In this document: positions 8,599 through 17,377 of the stretch, in pieces
How the letters are laid out: each line of letters starts with the position of its first letter
Position numbering within the stretch: position 1 is the stretch's first letter
Assembly: GCA_963786395.1 (NCBI GenBank)
Contig: CAWAZD010000019.1
Span: 1 to 64,000, forward strand
Source of the DNA: Fen-1301 sp963786395
GTDB taxonomy: Bacteria > Bacteroidota > Ignavibacteria > Ignavibacteriales > Ignavibacteriaceae
Length of the DNA: 64,000 bases
Direction of reading: 5' to 3'
Made by a program: the position numbers and the translations under genes
The notes under the pieces: generated by a model
What the model was told of the DNA's origin: nothing
The model's database searches: none
The model's input: only the letters and a program-made list of their open reading frames with translations

Positions 8599-9030
8599 AT
8601 GGAATTTCAGATGTATAAGACAATCCTTGTAACCCTGGATATCACCCCAACTGACAGAGCAATTATTGAGCACATAAAAAAACTTGCAAAGATTACAAAT
8701 AGTAGTGTAGTACTGCTTCATGTGGCTGACGGATGGGCTGCCAGATTTTTTGGCCGGGATGCAATAAGCCCGGAGATAACTGAAGATACCGCTTATCTTA
8801 AAAAAATTTGTGAAGAATTTAATTCTGCTTCAATACCAGCAGAATTCAGGTTAGCTTATGGTGATCCTGTTAAGGAAATTGTTGAATGGGTTCAGAATGG
8901 GGGTTGTGATTTAGTTGCTATGAGCACTCATGGGCACAAGTTCCTTGCCGATATTTTTTATGGCACCACAGCCAGCAGAGTACAACATAGAATCGATGTA
9001 CCCGTAATTCTTCTCAAAGCTAACAAATGA
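8599..9030 (+). CDS. Universal stress protein (UspA family)
   Basis: A 143-residue single-domain USP. It has the N-terminal strand YKTILVTLDITP, the middle LLHVADG and the C-terminal nucleotide-binding region STHGHKFLADIFYGTTASRV, followed by VPVILLK. The usual G-2x-G-9x-G(S/T) ATP motif is only partly kept: the second glycine is replaced, so ATP binding is uncertain. The start may be the second Met (8611, MYKTILV). Coupling of Nramp transporters with a USP gene downstream is common, suggesting a role in metal or oxidative stress. Cytoplasmic. Confidence 0.88.
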   Translation: MEFQMYKTILVTLDITPTDRAIIEHIKKLAKITNSSVVLLHVADGWAARFFGRDAISPEITEDTAYLKKICEEFNSASIPAEFRLAYGDPVKEIVEWVQNGGCDLVAMSTHGHKFLADIFYGTTASRVQHRIDVPVILLKANK

Positions 9031-9120
9031 ATTTGTATAAGTATAAAAATTTTCGTGATATAAATATAAAAGATGTTTTTAATCTCTTAAAATAACTATC
9101 TTACCTTTTTTCATATTACC

Positions 9121-9501
9121 TCAGGAATTCACTGCATATATATAAATTCCTGATGATAATTTCTCATTATTGTTACTGCCTGGTTTCCACTTAATTAAAG
9201 GACTTCCAAAAGGTGTTTCAATTATCGCTGAAGATGAATAAATAAGCTGCATCCCCATAGAATAAATATTTAGCGTTACCTGCCCCGAATTGTTATAATC
9301 AACCGGGATATAAATATAAATATTATTGGGATTGTTATACCTGAATGGTGAGGGAAATGGATAATCTTGGCTTGTAAGTAAATTATTAAGTATCTCTGAA
9401 TGAACCCAGAACTGGGGTATTTGGGTGTTTAGTTTCGAAAAATAATTACCAGAGATATTGGTTGAACCTGAGAAATTATTATTGCTAATCCGCAGCCGCG
9501 G
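9121..9501 (-). pseudogene. Orphan T9SS C-terminal sorting domain (5'-truncated relic)
   Basis: Reading the minus strand from 9501 to the TGA at 9121-9123 gives about 126 residues with no start codon and a stop just upstream. The end is a type IX sorting domain: DYPFPSPFRYNNPNNIYIYI, then GQVTLNIYSMGMQLIYSS, and SSGIYIYAVNS at the C-terminus. No catalytic domain precedes it. It is the tail of a secreted protein whose body has been lost. The absence of the usual lysine-rich last residues (compare KKMVLMK elsewhere in this window) suggests further decay. Confidence 0.7.
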
Positions 9502-9597
9502 CTACTTCATTTAGGTGAATATATTTTTCATCAATGGAAAAGACTTATCATACCTCGACAACTTGAACTTACTCTGCCATTCATTAATGCACACTAA
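9472..9597 (+). other. Unrecognised 41-codon open fragment, probable gene relic
   Basis: On the plus strand, overlapping the antisense orphan sorting domain, an open frame without ATG encodes IANPQPRLLHLGEYIFHQWK followed by RLIIPRQLELTLPFINAH and a stop. The composition looks protein-like rather than random, but I do not recognise the family. Together with the relic on the other strand it marks 9031-9800 as decayed DNA. Confidence 0.3.
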
Positions 9598-9621
9598 TTG
9601 AGTTTTGAAGGAAATAAAACT

Positions 9622-9714
9622 ATGGCAAAGGAAAAGAATATGCCTCTTCAGGGTATGTTTTGGAATGCTAAATTAGGTATGCTCAAAGATAAATCAGGGT
9701 TTATGTGGAAGTAG
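9622..9714 (+). CDS. Possible 30-residue small protein
   Basis: ATG at 9622 encodes 30 residues beginning MAKEKNMPLQGMFWNAKLGM and ending FMWK, preceded by GAAGGAA about ten bases upstream, a plausible ribosome-binding site. A rho-independent terminator follows at 9772-9798. It could be a small expressed protein or the tail of a lost gene. No family is recognised. Confidence 0.28.
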   Translation: MAKEKNMPLQGMFWNAKLGMLKDKSGFMWK

Positions 9715-9771
9715 ACTGTGAGAAACATAAACAATAAATATTTTTTGTTAGAAAAATATTTAACTATTTTT

Positions 9772-9798
9772 AAGGCTTTATATAATCAAGCCTTTTTT
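9772..9798 (+). terminator. Rho-independent terminator
   Basis: AAGGCTT (9772-9778) and AAGCCTT (9788-9794) form a seven-bp stem with a nine-base loop, followed by a T run. It insulates the nrnA-like gene from the decayed region upstream. Confidence 0.75.
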
Positions 9799-9816
9799 AT
9801 TTAATTGTTAAATATT

Positions 9817-10816
9817 ATGATAGATTTTATACTACTACAAAAACTACTGAATGAAAATAATTCATTTCTTCTTACTACACATGTGAATCCTGACGCGGAT
9901 GCAATTGGATCAGAAATAGCAATATACCTTATACTAAAGACACTTGGTAAAAAAGTCAGCATTATTAACTATAACGAAACTCCCTATAACCTTGCCTTCC
10001 TTGACAAGGAAAATTTAATCGAACAATATGACAGCTCAAAACATGATTCTTTAATAAATTCAGTTGACGCTATTATTTGTCTTGATTTCAACAGGGCTGA
10101 CAGAACAGTGAAGATGAAAAAAATCCTGGTGGAATCTAGAAATATGAAAATATGTATAGACCATCATCAGGATCCAGAAAAATTTGCCAATTACTATTTC
10201 TATGATACTATATACAGTGCAACTGGTGAAATAATTTATGAATTTATTAAAAAGACCAATATTGTAAAACTTTCATATGATATCGTTTACCCGCTTTATG
10301 CCGCCATTATGACAGATACCGGCTCATTTCGGTTTGAAAGAACGTCGCCTGCTTTGCACAGAATGATTGCAGAGATGCTCGAATTCGGCGTTGTTCCGGG
10401 CGAAGTTTATAATAAAATTTATGACGAGTGTAAATTTACCAAGACGAAACTTTTAGGCAGAACACTTGATTCGATGCAGCTGTCAGGTGAGAAACAGAAT
10501 GTAGGCTACATGGTATTAACCCAAAAAGATTTTGATGAAACCGGGGCTGTTGAATCCGATACGGATGGTTTTGTTAACTTTGCTTTATCAGTTGAAAATG
10601 TAACAGTCGGGATTCTTTTTTTAGAATTAAAGGATGGTTTCAAAATGAGTTTCAGGTCAAAAAGGGAAAATACCAATTAATAAACTTGCCGAAGAATATG
10701 ACGGCGGGGGACATATAAATGCTGCAGGGGCAAGATTCTTTAATAAAAATTTATATGACATTTTACCGGAAGTTTTAATTAAGGCTTCTGCATATGCTGA
10801 AATGGAGGTTAGTTAA
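9817..10816 (+). CDS. nrnA: DHH-family phosphoesterase, NrnA-like (frameshifted)
   Basis: A DHH/DHHA1 phosphoesterase of the NrnA type, which degrades short RNA oligonucleotides (nanoRNA) and often 3'-phosphoadenosine 5'-phosphate. Motifs seen: TTHVNPDADAIGSE, CLDFNRADR, the signature IDHHQDPEKFANYYF and MTDTGSFRFE. The continuous frame stops at 10680, but the following bases in the next frame encode KIPINKLAEEYDGGGHINAA, the DHHA1 GGGH motif expected there, ending at 10816. One extra A in the A-run 10659-10663 restores the frame. Total about 332 residues, normal for the family. The ATG at 9817 is preferred over the TTG at 9805. pepA starts three bases after the restored stop. Confidence 0.85.
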
Positions 10817-10818
10817 TA

Positions 10819-12325
10819 ATGTTTAATCTATCAATAAAAACAGGTAGCAAACTAATAAGCGGAAAACCGCTTTCTATTACTGTAAAGTATTTAATTGACG
10901 GTAAATCTCTGGATAAAGGTTTGACCGCATCAGAGAAATCCAATCATATAAAACTATCGCAGCTTCTAAGAAAGAACTTTCTTGCGGAAGATGGTAAAGA
11001 AATAAGAATAACCGGCACCGATAGTAATCCCGGAGATATTATTATCTCAAAAATAAAAATGGATGATAGCTTCTCTGTTGATTATTTCAGAAACCATTTA
11101 GCCGGGTTTATTGACACTTTACAGAACGAAGAGGTTTCAATTCTAAACGTTGATATCCCTGCGTTCGATTTGTTCAACAGCTACTTTGAAGATGAGAAGT
11201 ATTATTACCAGACCTTTGTTGAAGGAATAATACTGGGAAATTATTCCTTTGATCTATATAAATCAGATAAAAAGAAAAGTAAGAAACTTGAAGTGTTTTT
11301 TCATGGCAGCAACATTAAGCTGATACACTCTGCAATTAAGACATCCTTAAATCTAATGGAAGGAGTCCTTTTCACTAAAGACCTTCAGAATGAACCCGGA
11401 CTAAACTTAACGCCCGATATCCTTGCTAAAAGAATCAGTTCAAAACTAAAGAAGCAGGGAATTAAGATAAGAATATTTGATGAAAAGGAAATTCAGAAAA
11501 GAAAGATGGGAGGTCTTTGGGCTGTTGGTATGGGAAGTGATAATCCACCCAGGTTTATTATAATGGAATACAATGGGGCGCCTAAGAACAGTAAGAAACA
11601 TAAGAAAATTGCTTTGGTAGGGAAGGGAATTACTTTTGATTCAGGCGGTATATCTCTAAAGCCGGCAGCGGATATGGGTGAAATGAAAGCTGATATGTCT
11701 GGTGCTGCTGCCGTGGCAGGTTCAATTCTGGCAGCCGCATTGGAAAAAATACCATTAAATATAATTGGAATAATACCTTCTGCAGAAAATATGCCTTCAG
11801 GTAAATCTGTAAGACCCGGAGATATTGTAAGGACAGCTTCCGGTAAAACAATCGAAGTGGATAACACAGATGCCGAGGGTAGAGTAGTACTGGCGGATGG
11901 ACTTGATTTCGCTTCAAGAGAAGAACCCGATGTAATAATTGATCTTGCAACACTTACTGGTGCATGTGTTGTAGCTCTTGGAGAATTAGCCGCAGGATTG
12001 TTTACTAAAAACTTATACTCTTTCCTGTGAATTATACAATTCAGGAATGAAGACAAGCGAAAGAGTCTGGGCTATGCCAATGTGGGATGATTACAATCTA
12101 CTGATTAAAAGTGATGTAGCCGATGTAAAGAATATCGGCGGTAGATGGGGCGGAGCAATTACTGCCGCGAAATTCCTTGAAAAGTTTGTTGATAAAAATA
12201 TAACATGGGCTCATTTAGATATAGCGGGTCCGGCTACTTATAATAATTTTACGAATTACAGCAAAAAGTATATGACAGGATTCGGTGTAAGGCTATTGTT
12301 CGAATATCTGTCAAACAAAGTCTGA
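10819..12325 (+). CDS. pepA: Leucyl aminopeptidase, M17 family (frameshifted)
   Basis: A cytosolic M17 metallo-aminopeptidase that removes N-terminal residues from peptides using two metal ions. The N-terminal domain (about 1-170) is followed by the catalytic domain with GKGITFDSGGISLKPA and the family signature VDNTDAEGRVVLADGLDFA. The first frame ends at 12030 just after AAGLFTK; the family sequence resumes in another frame with ELYNSGMKTSERVWAMPMWD, IGGRWGGAITAAKFL and WAHLDIAGPA to 12325. One extra A in the run 12007-12011 explains the break. Restored length is about 500 residues, as expected. The end overlaps the convergent lolD-like gene by 15 bases. Confidence 0.9.
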
Positions 12326-12988
12326 GAAGATTCTTCCGTCTTTGATCTCATATACTCTGTCAGCCAGTTTAACAAGATTAGCGTTGTGGGTTACTATAAC
12401 AAAAGTCTTTTTGAATTTGTCCCGAAGGGAAACAATTAGTTCATGAACCGATTCACTATTTGAAGAATCAAGATTGCCAGTTGGTTCATCCGCAAATATA
12501 ATAGCAGGATCATTTGCCAGGGCTCTTGCTACTGCAACTCTCTGTTGTTCGCCGCCCGATAATTCAGCAGGTTTATGAGTTAATCTGTCTGAAAGACCAA
12601 CAATTTCTAATATCTCACTTGCTTTGGCAGTTGCCTTAGCTAAACTGGTTCCATTTATCATCTGGGGAATCGCTACATTCTCAACAGCGGTAAATTCAGG
12701 AAGCAGGTGATGGAACTGGAATACAAAACCAATATTCTTGTTCCTGAATTTTGCAAGTTTTTCATCAGACATAGTAAAGAGATTATTATCTTGTAAGAAT
12801 ACATCTCCTGTATCCGGTCTGTCCAATCCTCCCAAAATATGAAGCAGCGTACTTTTGCCTGCACCCGAAGCTCCGATAATAACCGATATCTTCTCTGATT
12901 CAATTTCAAGGGAAACAGATTTCAGTATATCAAGGTTAACTTTCTTTTCTGTCTGGAATGATTTTACAAGATTAACTGCTTTTAACAT
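12311..12988 (-). CDS. lolD: ABC transporter ATP-binding protein, LolD-like
   Basis: A 225-residue ABC ATPase of the MacB/LolD class. It has Walker A GASGAGKST (residues 39-46), the signature LSGGEQQRVAVARAL, Walker B IIFADEPTGNLD and the switch histidine in VTHN. It follows two FtsX-type permease genes with a one-base gap, so the three form one operon. In the family such complexes extract lipoproteins from the inner membrane and hand them to a carrier for the outer membrane. The many SPII lipoproteins here fit that role, though macrolide or peptide export by related systems cannot be excluded. Confidence 0.88.
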   Translation of the reverse strand: MLKAVNLVKSFQTEKKVNLDILKSVSLEIESEKISVIIGASGAGKSTLLHILGGLDRPDTGDVFLQDNNLFTMSDEKLAKFRNKNIGFVFQFHHLLPEFTAVENVAIPQMINGTSLAKATAKASEILEIVGLSDRLTHKPAELSGGEQQRVAVARALANDPAIIFADEPTGNLDSSNSESVHELIVSLRDKFKKTFVIVTHNANLVKLADRVYEIKDGRIFSDFV

Positions 12989-12989
12989 A

Positions 12990-14237
12990 TTATTCCCATT
13001 TAATAGCTTCTAACTGATTTACTTTTGATGCGCGTTTAGCCGGAACCAGAGCTGCGAGTATTGATAACAACATTGAGATACCTGCTACAAAGAAGAAATC
13101 TGAAAATTTCACTAAAAGAGGAAGGGCATCAATTTTATATTGAGTAGGATCAAGAGGATATATTTTGAACTTTAACTGAAGGAAGCAAATGAAATATCCC
13201 AGGATTGAGCCGGCTATTGTTCCAATAATGCCAATTAATAATCCTTCAAACATAAAAATCTTTACGATTGATTTTTCGGTTGCACCCATTGATCTCAAGA
13301 TTCCGATATCTCTTTTCTTTTCAATTACTGACATTGAGAGAGAACCAAGAATATTAAAAGAAGCAACAGCTATAATCAGTGATAATATTATATAAGCTGT
13401 CCACCTTTCAATTTCCATAACAGAATAAAGCTCCTTATGGAAATCAAACCAGGTATGCACAGTAAAATCATTATTATTTAATATTGTGGATATTTTTTCC
13501 TTCACTCTATTTGATTCATCGGAATTCTGAAGTCTGAAATCTATGCCCTGAATCCTTGTACCATATCCCAGAAGCCTTTGTGCAGGCGCAAGTGCGCTGA
13601 AAATATACTGAGCATCATATTCATTATTGTTGGATGCAAAGATTGCGCCGATGATAAACTTTTGCATTTTAGGCATGCCGGTTTCCGCTATTACATTTTC
13701 TATCCCTGAAGGGGAGATTAAAGTAACAGTATCACCGACAAGAGCTTCCAGCCTGTCTGCAAGTTTTAATCCTATAATTACAGTTGGAGTGCCGTTCATA
13801 TCTTCAAAGCTATATCTTCCGAACAGATTTGAGACAGTGTCAATATTATTTTTAATATCATAAATTGTTTCACCGGCAGATCTGGTGATACCTTTAAGAT
13901 TTATGACCTGAGTTTCTCTTCCTCTTAAAGCCAAAACTTTTCCACTTACAAATGGGGCATATCCCTTAATCTCATTCATTGAATCAAACTTTTCACGATA
14001 TTCATTCATATCAAATTTAAGATCGGGGTTTATTATTTCAATTCTTACGTCCGGATCAAAGCTGATAAGGAAAGATTTTACCAGACTGCCGAAACCATTA
14101 AATACAGAAAGAACAACAATCAGAGCAGCCACTCCAATTGTAATTCCTGTAATAGAAAGGAAAGAGATTATAGTAATGAAATTAATCTTGTGCTTGGAAA
14201 TTAAATAACGTTTTGCTATGAAGTTTTCAAATTTCAT
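12990..14237 (-). CDS. ABC transporter permease, LolC/LolE-like (FtsX family)
   Basis: A 415-residue permease with the LolC/E layout: an N-terminal transmembrane helix (about 20-48, with INFITIISFLSITGITIGVA), a large periplasmic domain (about 50-265) and three C-terminal helices (around 275-300, 325-355 and 375-405). The FtsX-type sequence IEKKRDIGILRSMGATEKSI is clear at about residue 310-330. The start codon overlaps the stop of the upstream permease by one base (TAATG), and lolD follows after one base. It would form a heteromeric LolCDE-type complex with its neighbours. Confidence 0.88.
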   Translation of the reverse strand: MKFENFIAKRYLISKHKINFITIISFLSITGITIGVAALIVVLSVFNGFGSLVKSFLISFDPDVRIEIINPDLKFDMNEYREKFDSMNEIKGYAPFVSGKVLALRGRETQVINLKGITRSAGETIYDIKNNIDTVSNLFGRYSFEDMNGTPTVIIGLKLADRLEALVGDTVTLISPSGIENVIAETGMPKMQKFIIGAIFASNNNEYDAQYIFSALAPAQRLLGYGTRIQGIDFRLQNSDESNRVKEKISTILNNNDFTVHTWFDFHKELYSVMEIERWTAYIILSLIIAVASFNILGSLSMSVIEKKRDIGILRSMGATEKSIVKIFMFEGLLIGIIGTIAGSILGYFICFLQLKFKIYPLDPTQYKIDALPLLVKFSDFFFVAGISMLLSILAALVPAKRASKVNQLEAIKWE

Positions 14238-15451
14238 TAGTTAAACCGTATTGATGATATAGGACTTATACGGGATGCTATCAAACTAGGAATTACTGAA
14301 GCCAGAATGCTTAACAATAGTGTTAGTAGAGAAACTCCTGCGAAGACTGGCAAAGTAAGTTCAATTGGTACAGTTGACATAAAATATACAGAGGAGGGGA
14401 GAGTTATTATATTATACTTTAGCTGAATCTCCATTAATAAGAAGCCTAATATATTGCCAAATATAATTCCGATTAGTGCAAGCACTATTCCCTGTAAAAG
14501 GAATATTGTAATTATTTGCTTCCTGCGGGCACCTAAGGATTTTAATATTCCAATAGTGCTTGTCTTTTCAAGAACCATCATTAATAAAGTACCGATAATA
14601 TTGAATACAGCAACTATAATAATAAGACCCAAAACAATAGGAATAGGTTTCTTCTGAAGTTCGATCCAGGTAAAAATATTCCTGTGCATTTGATAAATGG
14701 AAGCAGTTCTGTATGGATATCTTAATTTGGATCCAAGGTATTGGGTGAGACTATCAATTTTGGAAATATCTTTTAACTTCAGATCATAACCGGTAACATT
14801 ATCTCCGATATTAAGGAGAGATTGAGCGGATTTAAGATTTATATAAGCAAAAGCATCATCATATTCAGCCATGCCGCTTTCAAAAATACCGGTGATTATA
14901 AAGTTCTTAACATTCGGCAGATTTTGAGGAGAGGGTATTTTATCATTGTTTAAAGTAAATATAGTTACTTTGTCACCGGGTTTTGCATAGATCTTATCGG
15001 CAAGTTTCTTACCGATTAAAATAGAAGACTCATTCTCAATATCCGGTTTACCGGCTACCATATGTTCTTTTACACCTTTCAGATTATTTTCGGGTAAGAC
15101 GCCAATTACATTCATTCCTTCGGTTCCACGCCGGCTTGAGATTATGGCAAGACTTGACGCGTATGGATTTATTTCAGAAAGATCATTTCCTGCAAGTTTC
15201 TTTATCCTGGGTAAATCTACATGGTAATTTGGCAGGATATTGGAAATAGAGGTTAATTTTATATGTGAGTCAAAATCCATTACTTTGGTGGTAATGGTTT
15301 TTTCAAATCCTTTAAGAATGCTCAAAGCAATAATAAGTGTAGCTACTCCAAGGGCAATCCCCACAACAGAGATCACAGAGATAAAAGAAAAGAATCTGGA
15401 GTCTTTTTTAGAGAAAGTGAATCTTTTAGATATATATAGCGGAAAAAGCAT
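14237..15451 (-). CDS. ABC transporter permease, LolC/LolE-like (FtsX family)
   Basis: A 404-residue paralogue of the next permease and the first gene of the lol-like operon. It has the same plan: an N-terminal helix (FFSFISVISVVGIALGVATL), a periplasmic domain, and three C-terminal helices, with LEKTSTIGILKSLGARRKQI as the FtsX-type coupling region. Two different permeases plus one ATPase match the LolC-LolE-LolD arrangement rather than the single-permease LolFD form. Upstream, 15452-15628 holds AT-rich sequence and then the tRNA cluster on the opposite strand. Confidence 0.88.
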   Translation of the reverse strand: MLFPLYISKRFTFSKKDSRFFSFISVISVVGIALGVATLIIALSILKGFEKTITTKVMDFDSHIKLTSISNILPNYHVDLPRIKKLAGNDLSEINPYASSLAIISSRRGTEGMNVIGVLPENNLKGVKEHMVAGKPDIENESSILIGKKLADKIYAKPGDKVTIFTLNNDKIPSPQNLPNVKNFIITGIFESGMAEYDDAFAYINLKSAQSLLNIGDNVTGYDLKLKDISKIDSLTQYLGSKLRYPYRTASIYQMHRNIFTWIELQKKPIPIVLGLIIIVAVFNIIGTLLMMVLEKTSTIGILKSLGARRKQIITIFLLQGIVLALIGIIFGNILGFLLMEIQLKYNIITLPSSVYFMSTVPIELTLPVFAGVSLLTLLLSILASVIPSLIASRISPISSIRFN

Positions 15452-15628
15452 CAGGTAGTTATTATTGATATTTGAAAGGGTAAAATAAATATTATAAAAG
15501 CCAATAAAAAATAAATCGTCAGAACGTTGTTTTTATTTTGATAAACATATATATTTGTCTCCTATTTAAAAAATGGAAATAAGGGGGAAATAAGCCCAAA
15601 TTAGTTCATAGATTAGATAGAAAACATT

Positions 15629-15704
15629 CGGGGCGTAGCGTAGCCCGGTTCATCGCGCCTGCTTTGGGAGCAGGAGGTCGCAGGTTCGAATCCTGCCGCC
15701 CCGA
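15629..15704 (+). tRNA. tRNA-Pro (anticodon TGG)
   Basis: Acceptor arms CGGGGCG (15629-15635) and CGCCCCG (15697-15703) pair fully. The anticodon arm CCTGC-TTTGGGA-GCAGG shows TGG, and the T arm has GGTTCGAATCC. The discriminator is A. No CCA is encoded. First of four tRNAs on this strand. Confidence 0.95.
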
Positions 15705-15745
15705 CAGAAGAGTTCTTTAAGTATTGAAAGGTAGATTAAGGCTAT

Positions 15746-15819
15746 GTGCCCATAGCTCAATTGGATAGAGCAACAGCCTTCTAAGCTGTAGGTTAGTGGT
15801 TCGAGTCCACTTGGGCGTA
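15746..15819 (+). tRNA. tRNA-Arg (anticodon TCT)
   Basis: Acceptor GTGCCCA pairs with TGGGCGT, using two G-T wobbles at its outer end. The anticodon arm ACAGC-CTTCTAA-GCTGT shows TCT, and the T arm has GGTTCGAGTCC. The discriminator is A. It lies 41 bases after tRNA-Pro. Confidence 0.94.
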
Positions 15820-15844
15820 CAGAATTATTTCCAATCTTGTACAT

Positions 15845-15919
15845 GGTGAGCGTAGCTCAGTTGGTTAGAGCACCAGGTTGTGGCCCTGGGGGTCATGGGT
15901 TCAATTCCCATCGCTTACC
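15845..15919 (+). tRNA. tRNA-His (anticodon GTG)
   Basis: Acceptor GTGAGCG pairs with CGCTTAC. The anticodon arm CCAGG-TTGTGGC-CCTGG shows GTG. A G at 15845 opposite C at 15919 supplies the extra G-1:C73 pair that marks tRNA-His, so the gene is given one base longer at the 5' end. Confidence 0.95.
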
Positions 15920-15948
15920 CAAAAGAAATTAAACACAAAAGTAATATT

Positions 15949-16020
15949 GGCCCCATCGTCTAGTGGTTAGGACATAGCCCTTTCACGGCTGTAACAGCGG
16001 TTCAAATCCGCTTGGGGTCA
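15949..16020 (+). tRNA. tRNA-Glu (anticodon TTC)
   Basis: Acceptor GGCCCCA pairs with TGGGGTC, the anticodon loop CTTTCAC shows TTC, and the T arm has GGTTCAAATCC. Last of the four-tRNA cluster and directly followed by a terminator hairpin. Confidence 0.95.
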
Positions 16021-16021
16021 C

Positions 16022-16047
16022 AAAGCTCATAGAAATATGGGCTTTTT
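16022..16047 (+). terminator. Terminator after the tRNA cluster
   Basis: AAAGCTCATA and TATGGGCTTT pair (one G-T wobble) around a GAAA tetraloop, and a short T run follows. It starts two bases after tRNA-Glu. Confidence 0.75.
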
Positions 16048-16088
16048 GACTATTAAACTAAACATTTCTGTCTATTCCCAAATTATTG

Positions 16089-16170
16089 TACGCTGTTTTA
16101 CGCCGTTTTACGCTTCTTTACGCTAAAACGGGCTGTTCTCCTTACCTTCTCCCGCTAATCTCCTACTATT
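16089..16170 (+). repeat. TTTACGC-array intergenic repeat, copy A
   Basis: Four tandem TTTACGC-type units (GTACGCTG, TTTTACGCCG, TTTTACGCTTC, TTTACGCTAAAACG) are followed by a CTCCTTACCTTCTCCCGCT tail. The same composite sequence occurs in reverse orientation at about 40060-40143. The block lies in the 350-base gap between the tRNA terminator and the next lipoprotein gene; the rest of that gap shows nothing recognisable. Confidence 0.75.
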
Positions 16171-16370
16171 CGCTTAATGTTCTCCTTTCGTTTTCTTCTT
16201 CCATACCAAAGCAGCTTAATCTTTCATTTTTAACCAAACATTTGGAAATTAAATAATTATTTATATAATTTTAAATATCTGATAGTTTGGTACTAATTGG
16301 TTTAATAAGCGCTCAAATATAATTCCTAAAAAACAATTGTTCTATTTATTTATTTCAGGGAGAAATAACT

Positions 16371-17087
16371 ATGAAGCGTTCAATTTGTCTTCTGTTAGCA
16401 GTTGTGTTTGTTAGTTTGTTTAACGGGTGTGAGGGACCGGCGGGGCCTAATTTGAAAGGCGATATAATAGGTTATGCTGTTTTAATTGATAATAATGACA
16501 ATTATTTAAAGGATAACAGTGAAATAATTGTATCAATTGACGGGACATTTATTTCGACAATAACTTCCTCAGATGGCCGCTTTGTACTTTCAAATGTTAA
16601 TACGGGCACCTATTCAATATCTTTTAGCAAAGCGGGATACGGGACTATGAAGATAGTATCTTATCCATTTGTAGGAGGAGGGCAGGCTTATCTTGATCAT
16701 GTATATTTATGTCAAATCCCAACTTATACTGTGACAGATTTATCCGCAGCAATTTCGTCAAGTGGCATTACCGTAAGTGGCAAAATTAATGGAGCATCAT
16801 CTATTTATAGGCGAGCAGCTTTGTTTTTCTCTACATCAACAAATGTCTCATCGAATCCCCAAAATTATAGTAGTTATTTTCCAATTTATATGTACAATTC
16901 AGATAGTGCTTTCACTCAAAATCTATATAATATTTTTACAAGTAACAATTTTCACAGTGGGCAGACAATCTATTTAATTGCTTATGCAGGTCCAGATATT
17001 CAATATCTGGATTTGGCATCAGGTAAAACTATCTTTCCTTCGTTGAACCCGACACCTTCAAATGTGGTTAGCGTTGTAGTGCCATAA
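16371..17087 (+). CDS. Lipoprotein with carboxypeptidase-regulatory-like domain
   Basis: A 238-residue exported lipoprotein. The signal peptide ends in the lipobox LFNGC (Cys 20), followed by the short collagen-like GPAGP seen on many lipoproteins of this lineage. Residues about 30-100 form a carboxypeptidase-regulatory-like beta sandwich (DGRFVLSNVNTGTYSISFSK), and the rest is Ser/Thr/Asn-rich with no recognised fold. It is probably surface or periplasmic; function unknown. It stands alone, with a terminator hairpin directly after it. Confidence 0.75.
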   Translation: MKRSICLLLAVVFVSLFNGCEGPAGPNLKGDIIGYAVLIDNNDNYLKDNSEIIVSIDGTFISTITSSDGRFVLSNVNTGTYSISFSKAGYGTMKIVSYPFVGGGQAYLDHVYLCQIPTYTVTDLSAAISSSGITVSGKINGASSIYRRAALFFSTSTNVSSNPQNYSSYFPIYMYNSDSAFTQNLYNIFTSNNFHSGQTIYLIAYAGPDIQYLDLASGKTIFPSLNPTPSNVVSVVVP

Positions 17088-17100
17088 TATTTTATTTCCT

Positions 17101-17138
17101 TTGAACCTTCGACCTGCTGATTTGGATTGAAGGTTCAA
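17101..17138 (+). terminator. Hairpin terminator after the lipoprotein gene
   Basis: TTGAACCTTC (17101-17110) and GAAGGTTCAA (17129-17138) form a perfect ten-bp stem; the T-rich TTATATCTTTTT follows about ten bases later. Confidence 0.55.
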
Positions 17139-17213
17139 GGGTTATATCTTTTTATTGAGATTAACACTCAGAAACAATAAATTTAGGTATCCAAAACAAA
17201 CAGGTGTTATAAT

Positions 17214-17375
17214 ATGTGGGTACGATTTAATTCAATTCTTGTTTTTCTATTCATAATTCTTTTTAACTCAGCAGGATTTTCGCAATTATTTCCTGTATTA
17301 GGAAATGATAGGGCACAAGATGATTTGGTATTTATCCCACAGAGATACATGATTTCGGTAGGATTTCATTTATAA
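17214..17375 (+). CDS. Small secreted protein or outer-membrane protein relic (53 aa)
   Basis: An ATG frame encodes 53 residues: a clean signal peptide (about residues 1-24, ILVFLFIILFNSAGFSQ) and a short tail ending YMISVGFHL. The final strand with an aromatic near the end resembles the last strand of an outer-membrane barrel, so this may be a barrel gene whose middle was deleted, or a genuine short secreted peptide. It ends two bases before trmO and could be cotranscribed with it. Confidence 0.4.
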   Translation: MWVRFNSILVFLFIILFNSAGFSQLFPVLGNDRAQDDLVFIPQRYMISVGFHL

Positions 17376-17377
17376 TT

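Noticed and set aside
10640..10690. Programmed frameshift in the NrnA-like gene at AAAAAGGG
   Set aside because: The slippery-looking run is tempting, but similar one-base breaks occur in many other genes here and no stimulatory hairpin or conserved site is evident; sequence error is simpler.
11493..12056. 187-residue ORF opposite pepA
   Set aside because: Shadow frame of the leucyl aminopeptidase gene with low-complexity Pro/Ser/Ala content and no family resemblance.
15650..15844. 64-residue ORF on the minus strand (GGRIRTCDLLLPKQAR...)
   Set aside because: It is the antisense translation of tRNA-Pro and tRNA-Arg, a well-known spurious protein motif in databases.
16089..16135. Possible CRISPR array in the TTTACGC repeats
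   Set aside because: Units are only 8-12 bases, have no spacers of constant length, and no cas genes are near.
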